Notes: generated from the sequence alone by a model not told the origin. Shown: positions 24,343 to 37,937, counted from the first letter of the stretch. The stretch: 64,000 nucleotides of DNA from Artemia franciscana (GCF_032884065.1 NC_088868.1:7708758-7772757), one strand, 5' to 3'. Translations and numbers: made by a program.

Positions 24343-25383
24343 CTGCAAAATATAATTGTTTATTACCAAAAACAGGACAAGGTGCAGGGTAGAACAATAG
24401 GCTGAAGACTCAACAAATATACAATAGGAAATGGTATTCACTGAATTATGTTGTGCAATCAGTGCTGGACAAATTAGCCTGCTTTGGGTTCCAGTTTTCC
24501 TTGAAGTGGACTTAGAACGCGTTTTTAATTGAAAAATCATGATAATTAATTTGCTCATTGATTAATACCATTACGAATATAAGATAAGTCCTGAGCTTAA
24601 TTATAGCTCAATTCCTAGATTTAATTTCTAACTCAGAATTGATTTTTTTTTTTTATGGTACGGTTTCTCATGGAGTTGATGTCGCTGGGTTGAGTTTGGT
24701 TTGTGCACTGTTGTCACGGCGGAATTCTAATGAGAAATTACCAAGAAGCTTCTTCTAAAATGTGTATGGCGATTCTTCAAATTTGTAATTCGTTTAATTT
24801 TATTGAATAGACTACTGAAAATCTACTTACAAATTAAACAAATGGAAATATGGGAAAACAGGTATAATATTTGAAATAAGACAGTGGAAAAAACAGAAAA
24901 AACTCTTAATAGTAAAAGAGGTCTGAACATTTTACTTCACTTCTGGAATCCTTTATCAATGGAAAAAAATATACAGAATATACCGATAAAATAAAGGGAG
25001 AAAACAGAGAAAAAAGAACTTACATAAACATTCAGCATGTCAACTTTTTGTTAATTTAAATAGCAAATAAATCAAACAAAATCAGGATAAATATTCAGCA
25101 GACGCAAGGTTCCTTTTTGATTTGTTAATGAAATATATGGGTAATCCCCAATATGTCAACCACTACTCATTTCAAATATTAAAATATTTTACCCGTTTTT
25201 CTATATTCGTACTGGTTTAATTTGTAAATGGAAAGGTAGGTTGGTCCAAGAAATTATTTTAGATAATCTAGTTATTATACACTGACAGCGCTGTATCTAA
25301 ATCATGGAAATAGATTAGAATTGAAAGAGGTAGTGCCCTTTTCAATAGTAAAAAGTGATTATTTATTTTATATTTATTTTATA

Positions 25384-25384
25384 A

Positions 25385-25466
<82 letters not shown>
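25384..25466. repeat. (TA)n tract at a Helitron 3' end
   Basis: About 80 bp of nearly pure TA directly abuts the CTAG of the minus-strand Helitron at 25467. A matching tract lies beyond its other end (27124-27253), so the Helitron appears to have landed inside one microsatellite. Confidence 0.9.
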
Positions 25467-27256
<1,790 letters not shown>

Positions 27257-27519
27257 AAGAAAGAAAACGATCAATAATGGGATTTTTGAAGGCCAAATGA
27301 AAATAAAGATTTTTTTTTTTTTTTTTTTTTTTTTTACGTAAGACTAAGTGTTCATTTTTACTAAAATTTTTAAACTTTGATTATGGACAGAAGGCGAATC
27401 CAACAAAGTTTCAACAAAACGTGCTCTAACCTCAGCATTCTCTCCAAAAAAAGTACCAGGAGATACTTTTGGGTTCACAATTTCACTAATAAAATATTCT
27501 CTTTTAGTCATATTTTATT

Positions 27520-29012
27520 GTCACCAAACTTCACCTTTCGAGTGTGTTTTATATAATAGACAAGTAGCGTTCCATGCTTTCCATTTTTGATTTTAGAAAA
27601 GTTTTTCAATCCAACTCTCTTTTATTGTCAGATCCCTGAAAATTAAACAGAATAGCAAAAGAAAACAAAATTTAAACTTCACCTTTCGGGTGTGTTTCAT
27701 ATAATAGACAAGTAGCGTTCCATACTTTCCCTTTTTGATTTTAGAAAAGTTTTTCAATCCAACTCTCTTATATTGTCAGATCCTTGACAGTTAAACAGAA
27801 TAGCATAAGAAAAAAAAAATTTAAACTTCACCCTTCGAGTGTGTTTTATATAATAGACAAGTAGTGTTCCATGCTTTCCCTTTTTGATTTGAGAAAAGTT
27901 TTTCAATCCAATTCTCTTATATAGTCAGATCCTTGAAAATTAAACAGAATAACAAAAGAAAACAAAATTCAAACTTCACCCTTCGAGTGTGTTTTACATA
28001 ATAGACAAGTAGTGTTCCATGCTTTCCCTTTTTGATTTTAGAAAAGTTTTTCAATCCAACTCTCTTATATTGTCAGATGCTTGAAAATTAAACAGAATAG
28101 CAAAAGAAAACAAAATTTAAACTTCACCTTTCGAGTATGTTTTATATAATAGACAAGTAGCGTTCAATGCTTTCCCTTTTCGATTTTAGAAAAGTTTTTC
28201 AATCCAACTCTCTTATATTGTCAGATCCTTGAAAATTAAACAGAATAGTAAAAGATAACAAAATTTAAACTTCACCTTTCGAGTGTGTTTTATATAATAG
28301 ACAATTAGCATTCCATACTTTCCCTTTTTGATTTTAGAAAAGTTTTTCAATCCAACTCTCTTATATTGTCAGATCCTTGAAAATTAAACAGAATAGCAAA
28401 AGAAAACAAAATTTAAACTTCACCTTTCGAGTGTGTTTTATATAATAGACAAGTAGCGTTCCATGCTTTCCCTTTTTGATTTTAGAATAATTTTTCAATC
28501 CAACTCTCTTATGTTGTCAGATCCTTGAAAATTAAACAGAATAGCAAAAGAAAACAAAATTTAAACTTCACCTTTCGAGTGTGTTATATATAATAGACAA
28601 GTAGTGTTCCGTGCTTTCCCTTTTTGATTTTAGAATAATTTTTCAATCCAACTCTCTTATGTTGTCAGATCCTTGAAAATTAAACAGAATAGCAAAAGAA
28701 AACAAAATTTAAACTTCACCTTTCGAGTGTGTTTTATATAATAGACAAGTAGTGTTCCGTGCTTTCCCTTTTTGATTTTAGAATAATTTTTCAATCCAAC
28801 TTTCTTATGTTGTCAGATCCTTGAAAATTAAACAGAATAGCAAAAGAAAACAAAATTTAAACTTCAACTTTCGAGTGTGTTTTATATAATAGACAAGTAG
28901 TGTTCCATGCTTTCCCTTTTTGATTTTAGAATAATTTTTCAATCCAACTCTCTTATGTTGCCAGATCCTTGAAAATTAAACACAATAGCAAAAGGAAACA
29001 AAATTTAAACTC
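27520..29012. repeat. Satellite, about 10 copies of a 148-bp unit
   Basis: The unit includes AACTTCACCTTTCGAGTGTG, TTTTATATAATAGACAAGTAG, GCTTTCCCTTTTTGATTTTAG and TTGTCAGATCCTTGAAAATT, and ends ACAGAATAGCAAAAGAAAAC. Copies start near 27526, 27672, 27820, 27969, 28118, 28266, 28413, 28561, 28709 and 28857. Later copies share TAGAATAATTTTTC where earlier ones have TAGAAAAGTTTTTC, which shows homogenisation within sub-blocks. It is intronic and non-coding. Confidence 0.95.
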
Positions 29013-30239
29013 CCGATCCAGCTGTTTAAAACAACCCTCTTTGCAAAGATGCTCAGAATTACACTGAATCAGATTTACACGTGTTCAAATGAAATTCTTT
29101 ACCACGAGTCACAAGAGAATTTTTGATGAAATAGTGTAGTCTTATAAACATGCTTTTGCTAGCATAGGAAGAAAGGTCAGTAATTCAATGATCTATGTCT
29201 GGTTTTTGATGTGTAGTAATAATTGAGACAAAATTTTGGAAAGTAGATATACAATTGTGACAAGTTAAGTGAAATTGATAGTTACTAGGGGGTGGATTGT
29301 CACTAGTGATAAACAACTAGTGATGGCAACCCTGAAAAGAAAGAAATTTTTGGTAAACCGATTTTTTTTTTGCTAAGACAAATTTTTGGAGAAATCCCCA
29401 ATAATTCAGGGATAGTGGAAGCACTGGTATTTTCAGAAAAAATCTGCCACCAAATTTTATAAGGGCACAAAAACTGCCAAGTAGCATTGCTACTATGCTA
29501 CCCCAATTTTCGCAAGGTGGAGCACAACTTGTGTTTTCAAAGCTTTTATTTGAGCAAAAATTATTTTTATATATAGAAATAATATTTTCAGACAAATCTG
29601 CCAAAAAATTTGAAAACTACCAAGTAGCATTGCCCAGTTCTTTGCTACCCCACTTTTTGCACAGCGGGAGACATCTTAGAGCAATGTCAATTAGACCATT
29701 TGAAAGGGATTTTTTTTTCATAAAATAGCGTTTGTAACTCAGTTATGACAAAAACGTCAAAACTACTTTCAGGCGACCATTTCTTAAAGAATATATATAG
29801 CAAGGAATATTTTTCGTATAGGAAGGAGATAGGTTTCCACTTATTTCCCCACCCTCACCTACTACCCTATTTAGTGTCGCATACTCTCAATAAATTTACA
29901 GCTAGTTGATTCTTGAAGGCACTTGCAGTCAGATTTTGAAAAAGGATTGCTAGGCATGATCGCAGGTAGAATTTGCAGTAACTCAAAAAATTCTTTTTAA
30001 CTAAAAATTATTATAGCTGCATACAAAAACCGTGCTGCGAATCGTAAATTTTGTATTTAAACAAGAACCCGAATCTATAAACAAAACAGAGGAAACATGA
30101 AGCATAATCATAAAAAAGTTAAACAAACCAAAAATAATAGAGCAAGAACCAAAACAAAAAAGCAAAACAACAAATGTAATAAAGCAAGATAAAAAAGGAA
30201 AAAAGAGTAGACGAAACCACACATAAAAGAAATGCTCAC

Positions 30240-30429
30240 CGGTATGACATGTTTGAGTATTGTCATTATGGTCTATTTTTCTAAGGCTGGCAGTGCGATT
30301 GAGAACTGCCTCACGAGGAACAGCAGCTAAATATTCACTAGGATCTAACGGGTCGAGGGTGAAATGCACAGCTTTTGGAGATTTCATCCAACGTCCTCCA
30401 ATAAGCTGAAATCTCTTCAAGTGGACTAT
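30240..30429 (-). CDS. USP32: USP32-like exon 5, catalytic core LKRFQ
   Basis: Acceptor TTCTCTAG (30431-30430), donor CCG|GTGAGC. 63 codons plus 1 nt (residues 294-356 and part of 357). It begins IVHLKRFQLIGGRWMKSPK, which follows directly on PPIL of exon 4. PPILxxxLKRF is a hallmark core strand of USP proteases, and the GRWxKSxK continuation is typical of USP32. The rest (LDPSEYLAAVPREAVLN) matches the region where USP32 turns into its linker. The frame continues open for a while past the donor, but that tail is intronic. Confidence 0.93.
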
Positions 30430-30602
30430 CTAGAGAAAAAGAAGGGCGCAAAAATTAATTAAGTTTCTTAAATTTAATTTATATTTAATTGATTATTAAT
30501 CAATTAATTCATTAGTTAGTTTATTGATTAATTTTATTGAATTTAAAAAATTAAAAAATTTAAAAATTAATTTATTGTAAAATTAATTATTGTAAAAACA
30601 TT

Positions 30603-30660
30603 TCCAATAAGCTGAAATCTCTTCAAGTGAACTATCTAGAGAAAAATAAGGGCACAATTA
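30603..30660 (-). pseudogene. Partial copy of exon 5 start with its acceptor
   Basis: Read on minus, this repeats about 50 bp across the exon 5 acceptor: TTTCTCTAG, then codons for IVHLKRFQLIG with one base changed (GTTCAC for GTCCAC), and then similarity stops. It lies about 205 bp upstream of the real exon 5 in the transcript. The copy keeps a usable AG but no donor or exon body, so use of it would give an aberrant message. Confidence 0.8.
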
Positions 30661-31114
30661 TAAAAAGAAGCCGTTACTGCTTTTAAGCAATATTCTTAGG
30701 CGTAAGGCTATCTATATTAATTGCATTAAAAGCGTTTGAGGTCCATTGTAACAAAATTTCTCAAGATTTCTAGGTATATGATAATTTTTAGGCGTTTATT
30801 TAAGCATAGAAAAATTACAATTATTTTTTTTTAAATCTAAATAGATGATGTTCTACACCCTTTTAGGCGTAGTGTAATTAGGGCCCTGTTTATATTCACG
30901 TGTCTTTCACATGAGTCAATTGGAGGAATTTTTCAACATCCAATTGGTTGTCAAATACGGAAAACTAATCAACATACAACAACAATTAAATGCTCCCTAT
31001 ATCTACATTACTATAGATAATACATTAATATATATTATCTATATTAATGGCATCAAAAGCGTTTGAGGTCTATTGTAACAACATTTCTCAAATATTTCTA
31101 GGTAAACAATAATT

Positions 31115-31720
31115 TTTAGGTTTCATGTCCTTAAGGTGTCATTTTTCTCTTGTTTTAGTCGATTCGCAGGAAGAGCTTGATTTTTGCTGTCGTGTATATT
31201 GTGTTACAAGTAATGATGCTTCTCTTTTCTTTTTACTCTTTCTTCTTCATTTATTTTCATGCATTCTCATTATTATTATCTTCAATATCTTTCTTTTTCA
31301 CCCATTTCATTATGTTTCTCTTTTCTTTTTCATCTTTCTTTAGGTTTTTATTTCATGATTTTTAGGTTTTACTTCCTTAAGGTGTCATTTTTCTCTTGTT
31401 TTAGTTGATTCGGCTGGAAGAACACATTTTGTGTTGCGGTGTATATTGTATTGCATTTCGTTATGTGTCTCTGTTCTTTTTCCTCTTTCTTCGTGATTTA
31501 TTTTCATGTATTACGCATCTCATTATTATTGTCTTCTATATCTTCTCCTATCTTTCTTCTTTATGCATTTCATTATGTTTCTCTTTTCTTTTTCATCTTT
31601 ATGTGTTATTATGCATTATGTATCTCATTAATCTTTCTTCTTTATGTATTTCATTATATTTCTCTTTTCTTTTCCCTCTTTACGTACTATTACTCCGTTT
31701 TTAACTATTGTTCAAAAATG
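31115..31720. repeat. Pyrimidine-rich tandem repeat, 2-3 copies of about 260 bp
   Basis: Two copies start CCTTAAGGTGTCATTTTTCTC at about 31130 and 31376 and share GTGTATATTGT and a CATTTCATTATGTTTCTCTT run, which itself recurs three times at shorter spacing. The Phe/Ser-rich frames read across it reflect T-rich composition, not proteins. Confidence 0.75.
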
Positions 31721-32119
31721 GAACAAGATTTATTCATTTTTTTTCTATTTCAATCAGTCATTCATTCATAATTTTTTCATACTTTTCTTCTTCACTTGCT
31801 TTTTTTTCTCAATACAATAATCAAAGAACTGAATCGTGATTTCTTCTAGGGACGGCAGGCTGGATCAGATGACAAAAAGAATGTTCAGTTAGATGGTTAA
31901 TCTAAAAAGTAGTTTTCCAATCATTTATTATTCCTACGCTTGTAATCTTGTTAAACACGGGGGATAGATTTCATTCATTCACAAAATATAAAAAGGTATC
32001 AGCATTTATTGACCATATTTCAAACAATAAGCTGTACAAAAATTAGTTTTTTTATTAGTTAAAGAAATTAGTTAAAAAAATTAGTTAAGAAATATTGAGA
32101 TGGCTAGGACACAAACTCT

Positions 32120-32610
32120 GCGAAGGGTGACAGAATGCAATAGATCATCGTTTTTGGCAAGCCATCAGCAGCTAAAGAAAAAGTAGGAAAATCATTTTTA
32201 GCAAGCCATTTGGGGCTAAAGGATAAGTATGAAAGAAAGATCGTCATTTTCGGCAAGCCTTCTAGGGCTAAAGGAATAGTAGGAAAGGAAGATCATTGTT
32301 TCTAGAAAGCCATTCGAGGCTAAAGGAAAAGTAGGAAAGAACGATGGTAGTTTTCGGCAGGCCATTTGGAGCTAAAGGAAAATTAGGAAAGGAAGATTGC
32401 CATTTTCGGCAAGCCATCTAGGGCTAAAGGAAAAGTATGAAAGGAAGATCCTCAATTTGGGTCAGCCGTCTAGGGCTAAAGGAAAAGTAGGAAAGGAAGA
32501 TCGTCCTTTTCGCCAAGCCATTTGAGGCTAAAGGAAAAGTATGAAAGGAAGATCGTCACTTTTGGCAAGCCATCAAGGGCTAAAGGAATAGTAGGAAAGA
32601 AAAGAGAAAG
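32120..32610. repeat. 52-bp minisatellite derived from LINE coding sequence
   Basis: Nine units are spaced almost exactly 52 bp apart (GCTAAA at 32171, 32215, 32267, 32319, 32371, 32423, 32475, 32527, 32579). Each reads roughly GATCGTCATTTTCGGCAAGC, then CATCTAGGGCTAAAGG, then AAAGTAGGAAAGGAA. One unit translates as KIVIFGKPSRAKGK, which resembles the C-terminal RT segment of RTE-like LINEs seen at 55.98 kb (KIVLFSQPYRAK). 52 is not a multiple of 3, so the array spread as DNA and not as a protein repeat. Confidence 0.85.
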
Positions 32611-33229
32611 GCAGGGCTAAAGGTCCCAAAAATTGACGGGAAAAGGAGAGTTTTTGACAGGGTTTAATTAGGTTGAGCGGAAAAGGAGCCCACGTAGCTA
32701 CATAGACATAGAAGGATTGTTGCTAAAATGAATTTCAATAGTAATAGTAGTAGGCATATATTACTGGAAAAGCCTGAATGAGTTAAGAAGAAATAATAGT
32801 TCAATTTAAAAATAAGCAAGGTTGGCAATTTTTGTATCGTTTCATAAGTTATATAATATAAATTATGTATCATTACATAAGTCATGTACACGCTATTTTT
32901 TTAGAAACTATATCAGAGTCTATGTCAAATAAACTGACTCGTGACACTATCTCATACTTGTAGAATTGAAAAAAAACAAGGCGTTTTATTGAAAACACAA
33001 TGAAGGAGTAAAAAAGTGATTTCAGGCCTATCCACTTAAAGTTCCTTTTCTTCAGTAAGTTTATACAAAATAAAACTCAATGATCTTTAAAAAGCTCTAT
33101 CTAGGTAACTAAGTGGACAACAATTACTATAAGAGAAGAAAAGAAGAGCTAAGAGCCAAGAGCGCATGTGGTATGAGCTCTAACAAAAATTCTAAGAATC
33201 AATAGATTGATTTAAAAGGAAAATCAGAG

Positions 33230-35275
33230 GCTTAATGCCGGTCGGGATTTAAAATAAGAGCTCTGAATCACGATGTCCTTCTAAATATTAAAATTTATTA
33301 AGATCTGATCACCCACTCGTAAGTTATAAATACCTCATTTTTTCTAATTTTTCCTCTCCCTCTAGCCCCCCCGATGGTCGAATCTGGGAAAAAGACTTTA
33401 TCCAGTCAATTTGTGCAGCTCCCTGACACGCCTACCAATTTTCATCGTCCTAGCACGTCCAGAAGCACCAAACTCGCCAAAGCACTGAACCCCTCCCCCC
33501 AACTCCCCAAAGAGAGCGAATCCAGAACGGTTACATCAATCACGTATCTATGACATTTACACTCTAAGCGTTTTCCAAGATTTCCAATTTCCCCCTCCAA
33601 CTCCCCCCAATGTCAACAGATCTGGTTGGGATTTGAAATAAGAGCTCTGAGACATGAATTCCTTTTAATACCAAATTTCATTCAGATCCGGTCACCCGTT
33701 CTTAAGTTAAAAATACCTCAATTTTTCTATTTTTCCAAATTAACACCCCCCCCCAGCTCCTTCAAAGAGAACGGATCCGTTCTAATTATTTTAATCACGT
33801 ATCAAGAACTTGTGCTTATTCTTCCCATCAAGTTTCAGCCCGATCTCTCCACTCTAAGCGTTTTTCAAGATTTCTGTTTCCCTCCTCCAACCCCCTATGT
33901 CCCCGGATCCAAATCGAGTCGAAAATGGAGCAACTGAGACATAAGATCCTTTTATATATCAAGTTTCATTAAGATCCGATCCCCTATTCGTAGGATAAAA
34001 ATACCCCAATTTTCACGTTTTTCAAGAATTCCGGTTTTCCCCTCCAACCCCCCAATGTCAAAGGATCTGGTCGGAATTTAAAATAAGAGCTTTAAAGCAA
34101 ACAAGATTCTTCTAAATATCAAATTTCATTAAGATCTGATCACCCGTTCGTAAGTTACAAATACCTTATTTTTCCGAATTACCCCCCCCCCCCCCTAACT
34201 CCAACAAAGAGAGCGTATCCGGTCCGGTAATGTCAGCCACGTATCTTAGACTTGTTTTTATTCTTCCCATCCAGTTTCATCTTGATATTTCCGCTTTAAG
34301 TATTTTCTAAGATTCCCGGTCTCCTCCCCCAACTGCCCCCCCCACAATGACGCCGGATCCGGTTGAGATTTAAAATGAGAGATCTGAGTTACGAGGTCCT
34401 TCTAAACATGAAGTTTCATGAAGATCCGATCACTCCTTCGTAAGTTAAAAATACGTCATTTTTTCTAATTTTTCAGAATTAACCCCCCCCCTCCAAATTC
34501 CCCCAAATAGAGCGGATCCGTTCCAATTATGTCAATCACTTATCCAAGACTTCTGCTTATTTTTCCCACCAAGTTTCATGTCGATCCCTCCACTCTAAGC
34601 GTTTTCCATGATTTTAGGCCCCCCCAAACTCCCCTCAATGTCACCAGATCCGGTCGGGGTTTAAAATAAGAGCTTTAAGACACAATATCCTTCTAAATAT
34701 CAAATTTCACTGAGATCCGATCACCCTTCGTAAGTTAAAAATACCTCATCTTTTCTAATTTTTTAGAATTAACCCCCCCCCCCCCAAATCCCCCAAAGAG
34801 AGCGGAACTATTCCGGCTAGGTCAATCATGGTATCTAGGACTTTTTTCCCACCAATTTTCATCCCGATCCCTCCACTCTAAGTGTTTTCCAAGACTTTAG
34901 GTGTTCCCCTCCCAACTCCCCCCAATGTCACCAGATCCGGTCGGAATTTAAAATAAGAGCTCTGAGACACGATATCCTTCCAAACATCAAATTTCATTAA
35001 GATCTGATCAACCGTTTGTAAGTTAAAAATACTTCATTTTTTCTATTTTTTCGAATTAACCGGCCTCCTACTCCCCCCCGCCAGATAGTCAAATCGGAAA
35101 AACGACTATTTCTAATTTAATCTGGTCCGGTCCCTGATACGCCTGCCAAATTTCATCGTCCTAGCTTACCTGGAAGTGCCTAAAGTAGCAAAACCGGGAC
35201 CAACAGACAGACAGACCGACAGAATTTGCGATTGCTATATATCACTTGGTCAATACCAAGTGCCATAAAAACAGA
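33230..35275. repeat. Long dispersed repeat made of about 280-bp units
   Basis: About seven diverged units repeat the blocks TTTAAAATAAGAGCTCTGA, CGATATCCTTCTAAATATCA, AATTTCATTAAGATCCGATCACC, CGTAAGTTAAAAATACCTCA, C-rich runs, AAAGAGAGCGGATCCG and CTCTAAGCGTTTTCCAAGA. The right end has GACAGACAGACCGACAGA, then a hairpin with 8-bp stem (35243-35250 CACTTGGT, loop CAAT, 35255-35262 ACCAAGTG). No coding capacity was seen. The class is uncertain; the terminal hairpin suggests a Helitron-like or satellite-bearing element. Confidence 0.75.
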
Positions 35276-35739
35276 CTATTAAAAAGCTGGAAGGTACATT
35301 AATCTTATCTTACGCTAAGTCTGCCGTTTAGAAAGAGAATTAACTTATTAAGGAATAAACTACTAATAAGATATTTATACTAATACTAATAATTTTTTTT
35401 TAGTTTACCAGGTTCTTTGGCTAACGCTGATTTTCAAATTCTTTTTTTTTATTATTCTTACATGATCTTACCAAGGTTGCCAATCAGTGGAAAAAAAAAA
35501 ATCACTAGATTTTGCTGATTTTTGGTTGATTTGGTGATTTTCTTTAGCGATCTAGTGATTTCTGTGCTGATTTAGTGTATTTTAATGCAATATACAAGAT
35601 CACTAGAAATAATGATAAATCACTAAGGGAGGCCAACCGGGTATCATACTAGGTAAGAATTAAGTTCTTACGTTAAGCTGTCATCATTACGCAATGACAG
35701 TGTGAAACTGCCTATATTCTGTGAAGCCAAAGAGAAAAC

Positions 35740-36640
35740 ACTCAAATTTAGCTAATTAGTTTTGTTTATCGTTTTTCACGATTCAAAGTGGCAACACTGA
35801 CAAAAATATGGCGGTGTCCTTAAACTTAATAATAAAAGAACAGCTAGGAGAATCGCGGCTTTCATGATAAAATAGACCTAAGATTAGTCCAAGAGGGCCA
35901 AACAAGCGTTTATTTTAATGGTCTTGGAGGGCCCGCAATAATGCAAACTTTATTCTAATACTCAAATTTAACAAATTAGCTTATTTTATCAATTTTCACA
36001 ATTCAAAGTGGCAACACCGACAAAAACATGGCGGTGTCCTTAAACTTAATAGTAAAAGAACAGCTAGGAGAATCGTGGCTTTCATGATAAAATAGACCTA
36101 AGATTAGTCCAAGAGGGCCAAACAAGCGTTTATTTTAATGGTCTTGGAGGGCCCGCAATAATGCAAACTTTATTCTAATACTCAAATTTAACAAATTAGC
36201 TTATTTTATCAATTTTCACAATTCAAAGTGGCAACACCGACAAAAACATGGCGGTGTCCTTAAACTTAATAGTAAAAGAACAGCTAGGAGAATCGTGGCT
36301 TTCATGATAATGTAGACCTAAGATTAGTCCAAGAGGGCCAAACAAGCGTTTATTTTAATGGTATTGGAGGGTCGGCAATAATGCAAGCTTTATTCTAGTA
36401 CTCAAATTTAACAAATTAGCTTATTTTATCAATTTTCACGATTCAAAGTGGCAACACTGACAAAAACATACTGCTACCCTTAAACTTCATAAGAAAAGAT
36501 GTTGGAGAATCACGACTTTCAGGGAAAAATAGACCTAAGATAGATCTAAGACCGAGGCGGGGAGGAGGGGGGAACAAGCGTTTATTTTACTGGCCTTAGT
36601 AATCTATCGACTGTAATAAAGAAACTTTATTTAACTAGTA
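35740..36640. repeat. Tandem repeat, four copies of a 220-bp unit
   Basis: The block GCGGTGTCCTTAAACTTAAT occurs at 35811, 36031 and 36251, exactly 220 bp apart, with a diverged fourth copy near 36471. Units share GGAGAATCG-GGCTTTCATGA, AATAGACCTAAGATTAGTCC and CAAACAAGCGTTTATTTTA. The second and third copies are nearly identical, so the last duplication is recent. A lone relative lies at 14.04-14.2 kb. Confidence 0.9.
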
Positions 36641-36779
36641 GACTAATTTTACCTAGATAATCATGGACCATTTTAAATTTTTGCGTTATGCCTTTCAAAA
36701 TCTAAGGGTAGAGTGGGTTTGAATATTCCAAGATCTTTAAGTTTGTTTTTTTCATTTTTACAAAATTCCATCGCCTTTC

Positions 36780-36895
36780 CATTTCTAAAACGTTATTAAA
36801 AGGAAGATTGCTTTCAAACTTGTAAAAATAATTGAAATAGCTATTGTAGCACAATAAAATCCTCACCAAAATAGGCAGTAATATCCAAATCTGGA
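36780..36895 (-). pseudogene. Partial copy of exon 4 end with a donor
   Basis: This segment repeats 36962-37075 (about 85-90% by eye): GTTATTAAAAGGAAGATTGC, AGCTATTGTAGCACAATAAA, then on minus the end of exon 4 (codons for QIW, then a changed core, then PIL) followed by GTGAGG in place of GTAAGG. It lies about 180 bp downstream of the true donor. The copy keeps a consensus donor but lacks the body of the exon. Confidence 0.8.
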
Positions 36896-37041
36896 AGATT
36901 AAAAAAAAAACAATATTAAAAGGAATTCCTGGAATAATAACAAAAGGAATAATAATTTATCCTGACGTTATTAAAAGGAAGATTGCTTTCAAACTTGGAA
37001 AAATAATTGTGATAGCTATTGTAGCACAATAAAATCCTTAC

Positions 37042-37233
37042 CAAAATAGGCGGTAATCTCCAAATCTGAAGCTTTTTACAGCAAATTTGATGAGAGTGAC
37101 AATTAGGACAAAAAACTCTTTCCTCATCCCTCAAACGCTCCTCCAAGGTGAAAGCTTCCAAACAACGCTTCAAATTTACTGGCTCATTCATCTGACGACT
37201 TGTTTCGGATACACTGGAATGTTCAATATAATC
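37042..37233 (-). CDS. USP32: USP32-like exon 4, zinc finger CxxC and WRLPPIL
   Basis: Acceptor CTATTTTCAG (37235-37234), donor TTG|GTAAGG (37041). Exactly 64 codons, phase 0 at both ends (residues 230-293). It starts DYIEHSSVSETSRQ and continues EPVNLKRCLEAFTLEERL, then CPNCHSHQICCKKLQIWRLPPIL. The CPNC pair is the second half of the zinc ribbon in the USP fingers subdomain, and the W-RLPPIL strand leads to LKRF. An open frame continues upstream of the acceptor for 108 codons, but that part is a SINE and is not host coding. Confidence 0.95.
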
Positions 37234-37277
37234 CTGAAAATAGACAAAATTTGTATCTGGCCTGCGCAAGTATGAAC

Positions 37278-37592
37278 GCACTAAACCATCAAGGCACAAA
37301 CCGGCAGTGCTGATCTCCGTTTCGTGGCCCTTCAGCCAGAAAGCACAATGGGGGGTTGAAGGCCAGCCATCATATGCTTTCTTAGACTCTTCCTGCTCAT
37401 CTTCCCCAGATTTCTCCGGGTACCCAAATAGAGCAGGGTCAACTCTAGATGAGCTCACAGAGTCACGCCACTGATCCCCGTCTCTAACTAAAAAACTGAC
37501 TACTTCAGGAATCGAACCCGTGCCCCTCGGACACAGAATTCCCAATGCAGAGCGCAAACCACTTAGCCGGGGAGGCTATCTAGCCTGCGTGG
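37278..37592 (-). mobile_element. tRNA-derived SINE, family 3, beside exon 4
   Basis: On minus it reads GCCTCCCCGGCTAAGTGGTT (box A), GCGCTCTGCATTGGGAATTC, then GGGTTCGATTCC (consensus box B), followed by a body with GTGACTCTGTGAGCTC and CATTGTGCTTTCTGGC. It ends about 45 bp before the exon 4 acceptor, in sense with the gene. The frame that enters exon 4 is open right through the SINE, so an open-reading-frame search fuses the two; the splice acceptor and family alignment show they are separate. Confidence 0.8.
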
Positions 37593-37936
37593 TGAATATC
37601 TAAGAGGCAGAATTGTGCCTCTTAAGAAAGGCAGTAGTAATCATTTTTCGTACATGTTTGGTTTTAGGGAATAGAAAGAAACAAGAAATGATAACTTAAG
37701 CACTGAAATGCTCAACAAATGCCAAAGAATATAAATAATTTTGTCGTTTAGCCATTATGTTCAGTATGAAGAAGGCACACTCGCGCCTCTCAAGAGAGGC
37801 AGCAGCACTCATATCTTCGTATATATTTGGCCCCAGGGAATAAAAAGAGATAAGAAATGATAGAATAGAATTCACTTTAAATATTTCTTTCACAGTAGGG
37901 TAGCCGAATTTGAATTTTAAGCAAAAAATAGCATTA

Positions 37937-37937
<1 letters not shown>

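Larger units (their letters stand above)
30430..37041 (-). other. Intron 4 of the USP32-like gene (6.6 kb)
   Basis: Donor TTG|GTAAGG at 37041, acceptor at 30430. It carries a partial copy of the exon 5 start, tandem repeats at 31.1, 32.15 and 35.74 kb, a long dispersed repeat (33.2-35.27 kb) and a copy of the exon 4 end (36.78-36.89 kb). 32.65-33.2 kb and 35.28-35.74 kb are unassigned. The second has several copies of a TCACTAG/GATTTAGTGATTT motif. Confidence 0.85.

Noticed and set aside
24041..24397. A stand-alone 118-residue protein
   Set aside because: Both ends are intronic. The middle (24119-24342) fits between exons 5 and 7 in phase and family.
27520..29012. CRISPR-like array because of regular repeats
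   Set aside because: The repeats are head-to-tail 148-bp units with no unique spacers, in a eukaryotic intron. The 52-bp array at 32.1 kb also lacks spacers.
36916..37557. A single 213-residue protein
   Set aside because: Its first 108 residues are SINE and its last 40 or so are past a consensus donor. Only 37042-37233 fits the USP family.
37280..37592. A functional tRNA gene on minus (good box A and B)
   Set aside because: No acceptor-stem pairing is evident and a non-tRNA body follows. Similar heads at 5.5, 13.3, 18.7 and 56.7 kb also have bodies, so a SINE is the better call.
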